This document shows, one piece after another, positions 1 through 12,484 of a stretch of DNA of 64,000 nt. Below the pieces are notes generated by a model. It searched no databases, was not told where the DNA came from, and worked only from the letters and a program-made list of their open reading frames with translations. Position numbers and translations under genes: made by a program. Every line of letters starts with the position of its first letter. The first letter of the stretch is position 1. This DNA is from Combretum micranthum (Eukaryota; Streptophyta; Magnoliopsida; Myrtales; Combretaceae): positions 59,690 through 123,689 of the forward strand of contig JAMXBD010003373.1 of assembly GCA_024138025.1 (NCBI GenBank), in the 5' to 3' direction.

Positions 1-351
1 TATTAAAAATTATAAATTATGGCTTACTATGTATTGGTTAGTGAATGTATTTCATTGGTTGATAACTGATTTTATAGAGAATTGTAGATTAAAAATATGA
101 TTAATTCATAAAGTATTTTATCATGGTTTATAATATAAACTTTGTAAAGTGATATAAATATTTAAGTATCTATACAAATGTGAAAAAAGAAAACAAAAAA
201 ATTTTTAGTTAGAATTTTGATTTAATCAGTAATCCAAACCGAACCAAACCATTATTTAATGATTTAGAAAATTTCTAATCCGAAAACCATTACTTAATAG
301 TTTGGTATGGGATGGAAAAAAAAAAATCAAACCGATCCATGCCCACCCCTA
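1..351. repeat. Right end of a hAT-like non-autonomous element
   Basis: The window opens inside this element. It has the sub-terminal composition of plant hAT miniature elements: runs such as ccgaaccaaacc near 239 and gtttggtatgggatgg near 301. It closes at about 351 with gcccacccct+a, the complement of a TAGGGGTGGGC-type hAT terminus. The left end lies outside the window, so neither the terminal inverted repeat nor the 8-bp target duplication can be checked. Confidence 0.4.
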
Positions 352-1429
352 TCTGTATGGCTTAACATTGATTGAATCGACGTTGTGCTAAAAATGAGTA
401 TGTTGTTAGACTTTTTTTAAGGTGGCAATGATGAGGGTATCTTGAATAAGTGAGAAAATCTGCTCCATAATGTAGTAATCTCATTGTCATTAGTAGTATA
501 CTTAAGTGTATTAAAAGATACATCTTGAGCTACTAATTGAAAACATGTAGCAATAAAATTTGTATGTAATAAATGCTTCAATTTATGGTAGCTAATTTCT
601 TCAGTCTAATCCATATGATCTCCAATCAATGTTATTAATCTGTCATTTACAAAAATTTCCATCACCAATTTACTAATCTATTGATACTAGACCCAACTTT
701 TTCATTGATTAAACTCCTAAAACAACCTTTACACCTTCAATATTGAACTTTTACTAGAACTAGTTCATTCATTCCTTCACATGTTAAAGTAGTATCATTT
801 CATACCATGATTGAAAATTTTAGAGTTTGTTTAATTACTAATTCCAAATGTTTAGTATAGATGTAGGGATTTGAGTTGAGTAGTCACATGCATGTTACAT
901 AATTATCACGCCACATGTGGCTTACAAGGAGTTATACATAATGATATTTCAAGAATGATTAAGAGAAAGTGGAATAGAGAGGAGAAATAGGTAGTCTCAA
1001 TTGTCCCAAATGCACTTATGATAGGTAAAGGAGCTATTAAACGTCAAACTTCACTAGCAACAATGAGGAAGTGTTTGACCTCTTGAGATAGAAATTTGAC
1101 CGCACTTCAATATCACTATTAAATTTCTAGATACTTTAAATAAGGAAGGGCTTGGGTATATATAGAGTTGACCATCAATATCATCTATTGGATCACATTG
1201 AAAATAGATGGTAAAGATGACTCCAATTTAAAGTATGAGCCATATTGAGAAAGGTTAGATAACGGATAGGCCAATCCAACAAGCCTTACTCTAGGTCCAT
1301 CATATTAAATCTCTATTGATCAACCCAATTAGAGAAGTCTTTAAGTCCCTTAACTTAGCCCAAAGAGTTAAACCCAATATTTAATATAATTAGTATTTAA
1401 CCATTCACTTAACCAATCTACTTTGGGTA
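352..1429. other. AT-rich intergenic, no gene seen
   Basis: No reading frame with recognisable protein similarity on either strand. It adjoins the decayed gypsy coding region and may be its continuation (the reverse transcriptase side), but I could not align anything below about 1430 to a known domain. Confidence 0.4.
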
Positions 1430-2530
1430 AAATTGTGTGTACTACTCATATCAACTAACATGAAAATAGTTTATCCATTAATTGTTCCATGGAATTTGAG
1501 TGTTTGAGGAAAGAAAGTTCCATCCATAGCATGATAGCTTATAGTTGCATTCTACTCACTTTCCAATTCATTGGAAGCATCACATACAAGTACCACCTCC
1601 CTTTCCGATTATTACATTCATTATCCACTACTAACAACAAGAACTTAGGCTTATAGTTGTGATTTTTTTTGTATTTTTCATCACAATTAAAGCAAAGTCC
1701 TTGTTCCACCAATTTGACATCTCTTCTTAGGTTAATTTCTTGAAAACTAATGTGGGCTTTGGTTGAGACAAAGTAGATGGTGATTGGCCTGTTTGAAAAG
1801 AAATTGAGTAAGTGTTTGAAGGTTTATAAAATTATAACGACTGAGAAGATTTGGTTGAGTTGGTCCGTGAAGAAAAAGGTCTTGTGAAAGGTAAATTTCT
1901 TATTATATTTGCTTTCATGCATCTTAGCTAGCCAAATGACTTGTATAAAGGAAACTAACTTAGAAATTTGAACTTCTAGTCTTTAAGAATTTAAGACTCG
2001 ATATAAAAAAATTGAGAAGAAATGATTCAAGTAAGTCCACTATTCTATTTGAAAGAGATTCAAATTGAGATTGATATCATCTACTACTCTAATTTGAGTA
2101 AGTTTCGAAAGAGTACCTTAAATATCCTTGCACTCAGACGGTCCAAATTGAATCTTGCTTTATTAAAATTTGCCCCAAATCCCAATTGTTTATTCAAGAA
2201 CATCCTTTCGTACCAATCCAATACACGTTCCTCCACTGCAAATGAATCAATACGTTGCTCATTAGGCCCCATGAAAATCAAAGAATTAATCTAATTTAAA
2301 GATCCATCTGGGTCTATAATTTGATTCGGCTAAAGACGATGATAAGCCCATACCATTTGCCAAATTATGGAGAGCAATAGGACTCTAATTCTGACTAGTT
2401 GGCAAGTTCTTAGACAAATCTTCAAATTCATTGTCGAGCCTTAAAGCTCGCAATAATGTGGTTTGCAACTGAGTTGCTAAATTTTGGAATTGTTCTTCCG
2501 TAGAACCATGATGAGTAGATGGAGACATTG
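1430..2530 (-). pseudogene. Ty3/gypsy gag-protease relic
   Basis: Reading the minus strand from about 2528 down, with frame changes and stops, gives the order of a plant gypsy polyprotein. First comes a gag start (MSPSTHHGSTEEQFQNL). Then PRWIFKLD + FFDFHG, the relic of the conserved gag 'GWIFKIxQFFDFHG' stretch. Then ERVLDWYERM, a YQSQFESLSNRIVDL segment near 2040-2090, a zinc-knuckle remnant CFNCDEKYKKNHNY near 1640-1710 whose last Cys is replaced by Tyr, and a protease segment LVDMSSTHNF near 1450 where the family has LVDSGSTHNF. Loss of the protease DSG and several in-frame stops make it dead. No reverse transcriptase or LTR is recognisable beside it. Confidence 0.75.
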
Positions 2531-3089
2531 TGGAACAAGATCACTAAATTGATTTGTCCCAAACCCAGCCCACACTCTTAAACTATTCTAAAAGCCCTTA
2601 TTTTTTTTATTTTTTTTAATTCTTTCACTCTCTTCTCTTTTTGTCCTCACTTCTTTCGGGTGCTTGACCCTAATTATTTTAATTATTTCAATTTCTTTAG
2701 TACTGGTATGTTTGTTTATGGATTAATGTGTGTTTGTGTTTATGTGTTAGGAAACTACAGAGTTTTCTTCGAGTCAGACTAAGCTCCAATGGCACCAAAA
2801 ACACTAGATTTCAAGGCCTAGGAGTTGTAACTTTTTTTTTTCCCCCTCTTTCCTTTCCTCCTCATACATGCACCTATATCAGAACCATATTTAATTATTT
2901 CTATTAGATCTGTTATCATGTACTTTTATGCTACTATTTACAAGAGACAGATTTTATTCTTGTATGCTACTTCTACTGTGTAATATAGTCTTGCAGCCGG
3001 ATTCTTTATGCCTCTACTTTTGTTGGTCTACAACATTGATATATTCACTTAAAGTAAAAATTGTATGGTCTTATCACGTTTTTTAATAG
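2531..3089. other. Probable leader side of the gypsy relic; no gene
   Basis: Upstream of the gag start on the minus strand. A stretch near 2785-2800 reads tttggtgccattggag on that strand, which resembles the region following a plant gypsy 5' LTR, but no LTR boundary is evident. The remainder is AT-rich with pyrimidine tracts. Confidence 0.3.
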
Positions 3090-3240
3090 GATTAATTTTG
3101 TTGGTTATTAAACTACTTAAAATCATCATACTGAAGTATTTAATATATCATTTGTTATATTTATTTTAATAGTCAAATAATTGATTGAATGGTTCCATCG
3201 ATCAGACCATTAATGTTCCTTTACTTAAGATATCAACATT
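3090..3240. repeat. Dispersed repeat family, copy 1
   Basis: Shares a degenerate block with 8495-8610 and 55140-55260: an atagttaatattttaattac-like stretch, then atatttattttaa, then (t)gattg(g)atggt, then atcga. The three copies are far apart and diverged, as expected of an old interspersed element. No termini could be fixed. Confidence 0.45.
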
Positions 3241-3767
3241 TTAAATGGTTAAAAAAAAGAATCAACATTATTTTGTAAAGTGAGTAAAATAATGTGAAAT
3301 TTGGTGTTTGAACTTTAAAAAAAATTCAATTTAATACTCAAACTTTAATGTGATTAATTTAATATTAAATCAAATTTTTTGTGGCTATTTTTATTACCTC
3401 ATTAATAAAATTTGTTTATTTGCTTACATAAAAGAGGCAACAAATCATCAAATTTTTATTAATACTTTTAACATCGTTTAACATTAATAGACTTCTTCCA
3501 TACCAGAAAATAAAGCAAACGGTATTAGTAAGGTAGTAAAAAGTTATAAAAATTTTGATTGGATATTATATTGACCATTTCAAAGTTTAAGTATTAAATT
3601 TAATATTTTTTCTAATTAAAGCTAATTCAAAGAGCTAATCTCTTAAAGAAACTTTATAAAATATTAATATTTTATTTAATTCACTTTACAAAATACATTT
3701 TTAGCCATTCCAAACATTAATTTTAAAAGAACTTAGCATGTTAACATTGATGTCCAGTGTAATTTAG

Positions 3768-3768
3768 C

Positions 3769-3799
<31 letters not shown>

Positions 3800-3800
3800 T
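3768..3800. repeat. (ATT)n microsatellite
   Basis: About ten uninterrupted ATT units. Confidence 0.9.
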
Positions 3801-4181
3801 CTTACCTGCCGTCACTTGCCCCCAGTGGATCATTGGGGTACAGCTAGTGTACTTTATCTACTAAACAATTGTCTGGCTGAAATTTAATTTCGAAACACCG
3901 AGTGCTATAATGATAATACATGCCCTATTTGTGAGAAGGTCAAAAAGGATTGTCTTTTTAGTGGACTAGATGGCATCAAAATACCGTCTCCGTGGCCATG
4001 CGATCCATAATGGGTCGACTTAGCTGTACACGTAATTATATGGATATCTCCAAAAACCAAAATCCATGCAAGGTGTATACCCGTACATGCTCTTACGTTG
4101 TTGTTGTTGATGGTAAAAGGTAGGGAAGTGCGATAAAAGTTACGTGGCATTCCAGCAAAAAACATTTTCAACATCATTCTC

Positions 4182-4204
4182 GAGAGAGAGAGAGAGAGAG
4201 AGAG
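4182..4204. repeat. (GA)n microsatellite
   Basis: About eleven GA units (gagagag...), ending in gaggtctc. Confidence 0.9.
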
Positions 4205-5871
4205 GTCTCATTTGCGTAGTATACTTTCTTATATATAAATAAATGAATAAATTATGATGAAGATTATATTCTATGTTCGAAGGGGATACAGGGAAAAGAA
4301 TAATATTTTAATGAATAATTTATAAAATTGCTACTGTGTTATGAGCATAATATAAAGAATAGATAAATTGGATCGGTCTTTTTAAAAAACGAATTTGAAT
4401 TGCAATAAAGAAAAAGAATTTATTATAGTTGTATTGAACTCGTCTCTTTAGGTTTGTGTTGAACTTGTTTTTTCTAGGGCTTCTTCTTTGGGGATGGAGC
4501 TCAATATAATTTGAACTAGTCTCTTGAAGAGATGAGTTACATTTGTCTATTTTTTTTTTAATTATTTTAGATTTGGTGGTGTTTTGTAATTTTTTATTAA
4601 AATAATATTTTTTTTCCTTGAAGTTGAGTAGATTGGGTGAGTTTCCAGTAATTTGAATATTTCATCGTCGCTAATTATTATAACCAAATCAAATACATTA
4701 AATTGTTATTTTATATGACAATCGTGCAGGTTTTCCTACGTTTATATAAAATATCACTTGATTGACTGATGTAGGTTAGAAGGTGGGAGTGCAAGTAGCT
4801 GGTCTTCCTATATTTATGTCAATGACGGATTGTTTTAAAAGAAGAACAGTAATCATTTATTGTAATATGGGAATATAAAAGCTATGGATTTCAAAATTTA
4901 TATCATTGTAAGTTCATGCGAAGGCTGTAGTTTCTATGAAAGCCCAACCTTTGTATGAAGAAAAATGTCTCTTAAATTAATTATTTGAAGATAAAAGCTT
5001 CTAAAATGATATATATACACACACACGCGTAAAAGATACGTTAATATTTTGAATTTTTTCTCCTAATCCTATTTTTTCATTATATTTACAAAATATAATA
5101 AAAAGGATCAACTATAATAGAATGTATCAACAGTTGTGAGTATGTTCATTTAAGATATAAAGTTTTAAGTGGTTAAGTATAAAGTGAGTTAAATAAGATA
5201 TTAAAATGTTTTACAAAATTCATTTAAGGTTTTAGCCTGTGGATTAATTTTTAATTAATTCTCTTTCACTCATCTTACAAAGTGTTGATTGCTCTTCTTA
5301 ATGACTTGAAAGTTAAAACTTTAAATGAATTTACCTTCAAACATTGATTATTTTTTAATTTTTTTTGAATTATTGATTTTTAAATTAACTTATCCCAAAT
5401 ATTAGTTCTTCTTTCAAGCCACTCGTTGATATCTTAAATAAATTTACCTCAAATATTTATATTTTTTCGATATAATTTATCTATAGTAAAAATTTATACA
5501 ATTTCAATTATTAATTTATAGATTAAGAAAAAAAATTTAAAAGATGCCTTAGAACTTTTATGCAAAATCCAGCTACTTTGGGCACGAATAGTCTTCTACT
5601 TTTCAAGCCTTGATTTCTCTAGAACTCATTACAAAGTCATTCCGAAGATACTCTCATGGCAATGCACTAAGATATGTCAAGCTTAATGGATCCTGTCACT
5701 TTCATGACCATTAATTGTTGACTCAACACTTTCTTTGTTTGGAAAGAAATGGACCCATGGAAACGGAATTTCATGGACACTTGGAATGCATCTCATTAAA
5801 TTTTGAATAAAGAGAGGCACTTAAATCATAGTGGTCCTACGCACCACTACAATTTTTCTTGTATAGCTTGC

Positions 5872-5879
5872 TATATATA
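5872..5879 (+). promoter_or_regulatory. TATA box of the glycine-rich protein gene
   Basis: TATATATA followed by cctgcatgcatt, 87 bases before the chosen ATG at 5959. This is a usual spacing for a plant gene with a short leader and supports transcription from the plus strand. Confidence 0.55.
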
Positions 5880-5958
5880 CCTGCATGCATTAGTAAGAAA
5901 TGAAACCAAATAACCATCTTGTTTACGAGATAGTTTTAAATCAAGTGGAATGACAATA

Positions 5959-7830
5959 ATGGCAAAGTTTCTGAGCAGTGAGAGAGTTTTTCTTCCTTCA
6001 TTATTGATGGGATCATTTTAGTCGGAATGATAGAAGCACGACAATTGTTGGAAAAGGATCAAGTTAAGGCCTCTAGAACTGACGTTGTTATGTGCAAAAG
6101 CTTGAAAGGTGGCCATGAAATATATAAAAATAGCCATACAACAACAAGCTGTTATGCTGGGGTACAGGTAGTGGCAGTGTTGGAGGGGGTTTTGGTACTG
6201 GTGTGGGAGGTAGTGTAGGTGGAGGAGTTGGAGTTGGTGGTGGTGGTGGAGCTGGAGGTGGTGGTAGAGGAGGGATGGGTGCGGGTACAGGTGGAGGAGT
6301 TGAGGAGGTATAAGTGCAGGTGCTGGAGGTGGTGTCGGTGGTGGAGCTGGAGGCAGTGGTAGAGGAGGGATAGGTGCCGGTGCAGGAGCTAGTGGCGGTG
6401 CTGGAGTTGGAGGTGGAGCAGGTGCAGGCATCGGAGCTGGTGGTGGCATTGCGGGTGGTGCCAGTGGTGGTACTGGAGGAGGTGTTGGTGGTGGAGGAGG
6501 TGTAAGTGCAGGTGCTGGAGGTGGTGTCGGTGGGGGAGCTGGAGCCGGTAGTAGAGGAGGGATAGGTGCAGGTATAGAGCTGGAGGTGGAGCCGCAGCTG
6601 GTGGTGGTGTTGGAGTTGGTGGTGGCGTTGCAGGTGGTGCTGGAGGAGGTGGTGGTGGTGCTGTTGGAGGAGGTGTTGGTGGTGGAGGAGGTATAAGTGC
6701 AGGTGCTGGAGGAGGGGTTGGTGCAGGAGCTGGTGGTGGTGCTGGAGTTGGAGGAGGAGTCGGAGCTGGTGGCAGCGTTGGAGGTGGTGTCGGCGGTAGC
6801 ATTGGAGGTGGAGGAGGTATAAGTGCAGGTGCTGGAGGTGGTGTCAGTGGTGGAGCTGGAGGTGGCGGTAGAGGAGGGGTTGGTGCAGGAGCTGGTGGTG
6901 TGCTGGAGTTGGAGGAGGAGTCGGAGCTGGTGGCAGCGTTGGAGGTGGTGTCGGTGGTAGCGTTGGAGGTGGAGGAGGTATAAGTGCAGGTGCTGGAGGT
7001 AGTGTTGGTGGTGGAGTTGGAGCTGGTGCTGGAGTTAGCAGCGGTGCTGGAGTTAGCGGTGGTGTTGGAGTTGGAGTTGGAGCTGGAGCTGGCGGTGGTG
7101 TTGGAGCTGGATCTGGAGGTAGTAGTGGTGGTGGTGCTGGGGGTGGTGCTGGAGTTGGCGGCGGTGCTGGAGCTAGTGCTGGAGTTGGCGGCGGTGCTGG
7201 AGCTGGAGCGGGAGCTGGGGGTGGTGTTGGAGCTGGTGCTGGAGGAGGTATTAGTGCGGGTGCTGGAGGCAGTGTCAGTGGTGGAGTTGGAGCCAGTGGT
7301 GGTGCTGGAGTTGGAGGTGGAGTAGGAGCTGGTGTGGTGGTGGAGGAAGAGCCGGTGGTAGAGGAGGGATTGGTGCTAGAGTTGGCGGCGGTGTTGGAGC
7401 TGGTGGTGGTATTGGTGCTGGGGGTGGTGCTGGAGGTGGTGTTGGAGGAGGTATTGGTGCAGGTGCTGGAGGCAGTGTTAGTGGTGGAGTTGGAGCCAGT
7501 GGTAGTGCTGGAGTTGGAGGTGGAGTAGGAGCTGGTGGTGGTATTGCAGCTGGGGGTGGTGTTACGGGTGGTGCTGGAGGAGGTATCAGTGTAGGTGCTG
7601 GAGGCAGTGCTAGTGGTGGAGCTAGAGGCAATGGTGGAGGAAGGATTAGTACTGGTGGAGGTGCTGGAGTTAGAGGTGGAGTCAAAGATGGTGGTGGTGT
7701 TGGAACTAGAGTAAATGAAGGTATTGGAGAAGGAGCTAGAGTTGGAGGTAGTGCTGGTGGAGGAGTCGAGACTAATGCCGATGGAGGGGCTAGTATTGGT
7801 AAAGGTCGAGGGAATGAAATTCGTCAATAA
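5959..7830 (+). CDS. Glycine-rich cell-wall-type protein, frame broken six times in this sequence
   Basis: Intronless gene for a secreted glycine-rich structural protein. The start chosen is ATG 5959 (an in-frame ATG at 5950 is the alternative). The N-terminus [18 protein letters not shown] followed by [15 protein letters not shown] looks like a cleaved signal peptide. About 45 ordinary residues follow, then from about 6161 a very long tract of GGA/GGT codons alternating with Ala, Val, Ser and Ile, ending in [10 protein letters not shown] and TAA 7828-7830. With the frame restored it would be about 625 residues. The frame shifts at 6009-6011, 6159-6162, 6302, 6577, 6900 and 7334, always by the loss of one G from a G run. 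The repeat copies themselves show the expected G (compare 6731-6742 with 6891-6903). I therefore think the gene is intact and the sequence is wrong, though a true pseudogene cannot be excluded. The Pro-rich minus-strand frames are its antisense. Confidence 0.7.
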
Positions 7831-7870
7831 ACAATAATACTTAAGTTACTATAGTATCTATTATATTATT

Positions 7871-7935
7871 GTCTCGGTATGTTAAATGAGCTTAATGGCA
7901 TTATTGTCTCGGTGTGTTAAATGAGCTTAATGGCA
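7871..7935. repeat. 35-bp tandem duplication in the 3' region of the glycine-rich gene
   Basis: gtctcggtatgttaaatgag plus cttaatggcattatt is repeated with one change (tatg to tgtg) at an offset of 35 bases, just after the stop codon. Confidence 0.85.
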
Positions 7936-8008
7936 TTGCCATGTGGTTTATTAGAACACTATGTTTATTTGTAATTTTATGTAATTCTACATATAAATCT
8001 TTTGAAAT

Positions 8009-8014
8009 AATAAA
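8009..8014 (+). terminator. Poly(A) signal AATAAA
   Basis: AATAAA 179 bases beyond the glycine-rich protein stop, in a T-rich setting. A plausible near-upstream element for its mRNA end. Confidence 0.4.
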
Positions 8015-9537
8015 GATATATACACATTATGTTAGCTGTGGATGGAACATATCAATCTATTTATATACACACATTTAATTTTTTTTTTTAATTTTTTCCC
8101 TTATTGATCTTTGGAAAACCCACTTACACTAAAATTATCTTTTTCACTACAAACTTTTTATATCATTAAGAAAAATAAAGAAAAAAAAAAGAATTGTTTG
8201 AGTATGATAACTTTACTTTGTAACTTTACAATCCTTTATTCATGTGCATAGAAGTAGATATTGCAAATAATGTATAAGCTGGGTCCAAAAACATGTTCTT
8301 TTAATAAATTAATGACATGCTATTTATACACACAATAAGAATTTCACAAGTATGAAAAAAAAATAAAATAAATGTAAGAATGCTAAATGAAACATTAATT
8401 TTTTTCGTATACTAGCATATAACTTGGGAAATTCTACGTTTCGTCATTAATTTTGACGGAACCAGTCATGTCAACTATCCAACGCTCACACCATGCCTAA
8501 TCATGATTAAATCACTAAAATAGTTAATATTTTAATTACTATATTTATTTTAACGCTGAGATGGTTGATTGGACGGTCTTATCGAGGGACTGTATAAGCT
8601 CCATATAACTTGTGTATTTATAATGACCTCGCATATTATGGGACATCCTTTTTAATAAATTCAAATGAAAAAAAAAATAGAAACCATAAATTGAAATAAA
8701 TATAGTAACAGATATATTAGGTATTTTAATAGTACCATCATATGAACATGAATCCTTAAATAACTACAGAACCAATCCCACTAAAAGACATAACGGAAGT
8801 ATGAATTTTCAAAACAAGTAATATATTACCTCCATCAAATTCCTATCAATACAAAAGCAACCAATGGTCATCAAGGAGCATTGGTATAGAAGGCACTTGA
8901 CTACATGTCCAAAACCAAACAAGATAAGAAGTTGCTTTACATAGTTCGATAGAGAATTAAAAAACATTAACAATAGTGCAAAAGAGACTTCGAGTTAGTA
9001 GTATGATATTATCATATGTAACCCATCCAATGGCTTCTAGAAGAGAACGGTTGTATATATGCTTTATAAAGCCCTTAACATACTTTTGTATTTGGTTTGT
9101 TGGAATAAAATTAGTATTACTCTTATTAGTGTAGAATTACTATTATGTGTTTAATTTGTGAAAAGTTCTTTTATAAGGAAATTTTTATTCCATTCATAGA
9201 AATGGATTTTATATTTTTTTTTCTTCATTAAAGGAATTGTTATTCTTCAAGAACAGCATATATTATATGTATATGTATATATATATTTTTTCAAAAATAT
9301 CTCTATTATGAAGTAAAAAAAAAAAGACTTATTCATTCCAATAAATAAAATGTTAATTGATAGAAAACACCATCAAAATTAATTTTTATCCATCATGCCG
9401 ACATAGCCTCTTTATGAGTGGGCTAATTCATACCAGCTAGAGTTCGAGCAAAATTTGCCCATCATAGGTTAGAGGTGGCCCCATAAAATAAAAAGAATAA
9501 GCATTAACAACAAATTATTTGTAAGCATGTTATAATC
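8015..9537. other. AT-rich intergenic; includes dispersed repeat copy 2
   Basis: No gene seen. 8495-8610 is the second copy of the repeat described at 3090 (cactaaaatagttaatattt, then gattggacggtc and atcgag). The rest has no recognisable coding similarity. Confidence 0.4.
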
Positions 9538-9750
9538 AGCCTATTGTCTATCAACTAGCCTAGCTCTACAAACACTTTACCCTAACCATATAAACCTTCT
9601 TATTTCTATGCTTCTTCCTTTTGTCTCTCTTCCTAGGTAATATCTAGAAAACTTTCTGTATCTGTTCTATTATACCTCAAAGGGTTTGTTTTATATATTA
9701 ATTTGGTGTATTTCTTGATGCAAGGTTTGATGACATGGAAATTGAAACAT
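9538..9750 (-). mobile_element. LTR fragment, left part of an LTR split by an insertion
   Basis: About 210 bases closely matching 15193-15408: agcctattgtctatcaac versus agcctactgtttattaac, and the shared cttcttatttctatgctt, taatatctagaaaact and gtatttcttgatg. The match stops near 9750 and resumes at about 12215, so this LTR is interrupted. The minus orientation is inferred from the polypurine tract at 12485-12500. Confidence 0.6.
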
Positions 9751-12214
9751 TCTTAAATTATTTATGCTAAATTAATTTGTATACGTGTATTGAATGATTA
9801 GTGTATGAATTTGTTATGAATAGTATAGTTAATAAATTGTATATGTTGGTATGATAAATGTGGTATAAATGATGCTATTATTTTCAAGTAATGAAACAAG
9901 CCCAATTTTTTATGCCAATATAACTTAAGCCCCAAACATTTTAAACCAAGCCCACAATCTAAGTTTTTTTGTTATCTCCTTATCACACACACGCACACAT
10001 ACTAGATCATTTCATTAAGCCAAAAAGTCAAAAAGATAGTTTTAGAGGATAACTATCATGTTAAAATTTTGCAAATATCAACCTAAAATAAACTCTAAAA
10101 CTGGCTTATTTTGGAGAAGAAGAAGACAAGTTTTCTACAATGTTGATCAAATTTTCTTTGAAAACTCATCAAAATCACCTTCAAGCTTTCATTTACAAGG
10201 TAGCGTCATTTAAGGTAAAGCTTTACTTGCTCTTCTAATCATCTATTCACTTGTCTCTTTTATCAATATAAATTTATGTTTAAATAAGTTCTTAGTGAGT
10301 TACAGGTAGTTTTGATGAAATAAGTTGATCCTTGACTTGGATAAATCTTTAGAACTTATAGGAGTGGATAATGAAGTTGTTTTAGTTGTTTTGATGGACA
10401 AGTGAATTTATATGGTTTACATGTTGCATTAGTACTGGAAAAATGAAGTTGATGAAGATATGAATGATAAGAGTTATTAGGTTACTTGCATGTGAAGGTG
10501 TAGTGAGTATATATGAATCGTAGGGCTTAGTCGTTAGTGTATAGCTTAATTTGATGTGTTTTACTTAAAGGAAGTCATGTTTCTTAAGTTATAAGAAGTG
10601 AAATTTCGAACAAAACCAAGTAGCATTGTCACTTTATGCATCATGGGCATGCTGTGTATGTGAAAGAGTTTGAACAAAATTTTAGAAGTGATTGTGGGCT
10701 CGATTTTTAAACGCGATCTCATCACATCCTAGATCATGGCGTGATATAGGTATGATCCTCTTTGGTGATCTTTTTCACCTTATCATGAGCGTGATTGGGG
10801 TCATGGCCCCAATCACGGCCGTGATCTATTCCCCTACTATGTTAAAAAAAATAATAAATAATAAAGAATGTTTACATGTGTATATATATATATATATGCG
10901 TGTACGTATAAATACTAAGATATGTATTGATATGAGATATTATCTTAGTTTGATAATCAATAAAGGACCTAATTTATTTATGGTTTGATGATACCTTATA
11001 TGAGTGATTTCTTTTTAACAAATACCTCTACTCAGTGTGTTTGTCTATAGATCCATTGCTAGATATATCAGTCTATTCAGTACACAGTAACTTATTGTTA
11101 GTTATAGGATAGGCATCTTTAAATCAATTATAAACAAAGATGGCCTAAAAATGTTTGTATTGTTTGCATACTGTTTAATCTAGTTCAAGGAGCGGCAACC
11201 TTTTAGTGATGCCAACATGGTAGTTAGATGCTTAGACACCTCCTTATAATGATGCAATGACAATCTATAAGTGGCTTAGTGGATAGTTGATAGGATAATA
11301 GTATTGGTACAATGTTCTTAGTGGATACTTGATAAGATAGTAGTATTGGTACAATGTTTACTCATTCTTTAAAGGAAGTAATATGATTTGTTCATGTTAA
11401 TGAGACTGGCTAAACTAAGTGAAGTGAAGTAAAGATGAGAAACGACTGTGAACCCCGATACACTATTATCCTTATAATGTTCCTGTAAATGATAAAGTAT
11501 CTAGGCTGCTTATATCGACCCCTTAAGTAGATACTGTTACTCAAGACTCCTAGATTCCTAATGGTTTGTTATCAAAGTTTGAATACTCCAATATTATTTG
11601 ATACATCTAATTATTGGAATATAACTTAATGGTTATTGCAATGCATTAGCTAAGAGTGTATGCCGCTTTTTATTTATTTATTTGTTGTACTGGGATTCAA
11701 CTTAAGTTTTCTATTACAGGTGTTGATGAAGATGATTATTATGATCAAACGGGTTACGACATAAACTTTGAGGAATTCCTTGATGAGTGGGATGACTAGG
11801 CACCACGATCTTGATGGTGTTTTTCTTGTAATAAACTAGAAAAATGTTTTTTTCCCAAAATGACGTATATTTTCTTTAGTTTAAGACTTAATCAAGACTT
11901 TTCCAACTTCACATAATTTTTGTTGAAGGCTTACTCATAAGCCTTTGGTTTGCTATATTATGTATTAAGTGTATTTTTATATCTTGAGATAACCAAACCT
12001 TTATAATCTTTTGAATTACTAACCTCGGTGGTACAAGTGTTGTAATAATATATATAGTTCTACTCTAAATGACTTACTTTTGTAAAGGTATTTAAGGTAC
12101 ATTTAAGCAAACATTTGACATGAACATCATTCTTTAACAGAAGCCTTCATTGTAATGCTTTAGTATTACACGTGACTGGGTTGCACAAGCTTGGACTTAG
12201 GTTCAAGGCATGAT
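9751..12214 (+). mobile_element. LTR-like insertion inside an older LTR
   Basis: About 2.46 kb separating two halves of one LTR. It probably starts with TGAAACATTC at 9751-9760. The right end is near ggttcaaggcatgata at about 12214, but the exact border is unclear because the flanking bases (gacatggaaat and gatagaatct) both resemble the target. There is no gag-pol. It carries a cluster of atcatggcgtgat / atcacggccgtgatc words at 10690-10830 and a short acidic exon at 11720-11799 that recurs in the element at 36364-39036. An imperfect tandem duplication of about 44 bases (agtggata.ttgata.gata.tagtattgg) lies at 11277-11366. Confidence 0.5.
11720..11799 (+). other. Conserved acidic exon behind a splice acceptor, in an LTR-like element
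   Basis: ttttctattacag is followed in phase 2 by codons for VDEDDYYDQTGY...NFEEFLDEWDD and a TAG stop. The element at 36364-39036 has the same arrangement on its minus strand (IEDELYDDLGY...NFERFMDE, stop), also preceded by a TACTGGG word and a CAG acceptor. The function is unknown; I do not know whether either is translated. Confidence 0.5.
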
Positions 12215-12484
12215 AGAATCTAAATGTTCATGCCTTTGAGTTAGCCAAACACTCCTAAATGACATAGTGTGATCTTCAGAAATGGGTTCTTCTTTGATGC
12301 CCTTTTCCCATTTTACTTTGTTATTTATACTTGTTGATTACACATTAGATCTTGTTAGTTTTGTTAAGATCTATTATTTACAATTGTAGATCTATAACAA
12401 ACTATTATCTATTCAATAGATTATCTAACTATCATTCATCCTATTACATGTTAAACTGTTTTTCTTTGGCTTGTTGTAACAATT
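12215..12484 (-). mobile_element. LTR fragment, right part of the split LTR
   Basis: Matches 15410-15661: tagtgtgatctt, cccttttcccattttactttgttattta, gttttgttaagat, gtagatctata, ctattcaa and attatctaactatc are shared. On the minus strand the LTR begins TGTTACAACAAGCC right after a polypurine tract (aaggaggggagaaat, 12485-12499 read on that strand), which places the LTR edge at 12484. Confidence 0.6.

Larger units (their letters stand above)
3241..5870. other. AT-rich intergenic with simple repeats
   Basis: No gene seen. 3290-3615 has a weak foldback: actcaaactttaa on the left and its relative aagtttaagtattaaattt on the right, in inverted orientation. An (ATT)n array and a (GA)n array are listed separately. 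The rest is low-complexity sequence before the glycine-rich gene. Confidence 0.4.

Noticed and set aside
6984..7528. Val/Leu/Glu-rich plus-strand frames
   Set aside because: Out-of-frame readings of the same glycine-rich repeat (GTG CTG GAG instead of GGT GCT GGA).
6018..7827. Several Pro/Ala-rich minus-strand frames resembling extensins
   Set aside because: They are the reverse complement of GGN/GCN repeats of the plus-strand glycine-rich gene; signal peptide, TATA box and poly(A) signal all belong to the plus strand.
10692..10988. 98-codon frame over the GTGATC cluster
   Set aside because: Lies across palindromic repeat words and a (TA)n run inside an LTR-like insertion; similar clusters elsewhere do not keep the frame.
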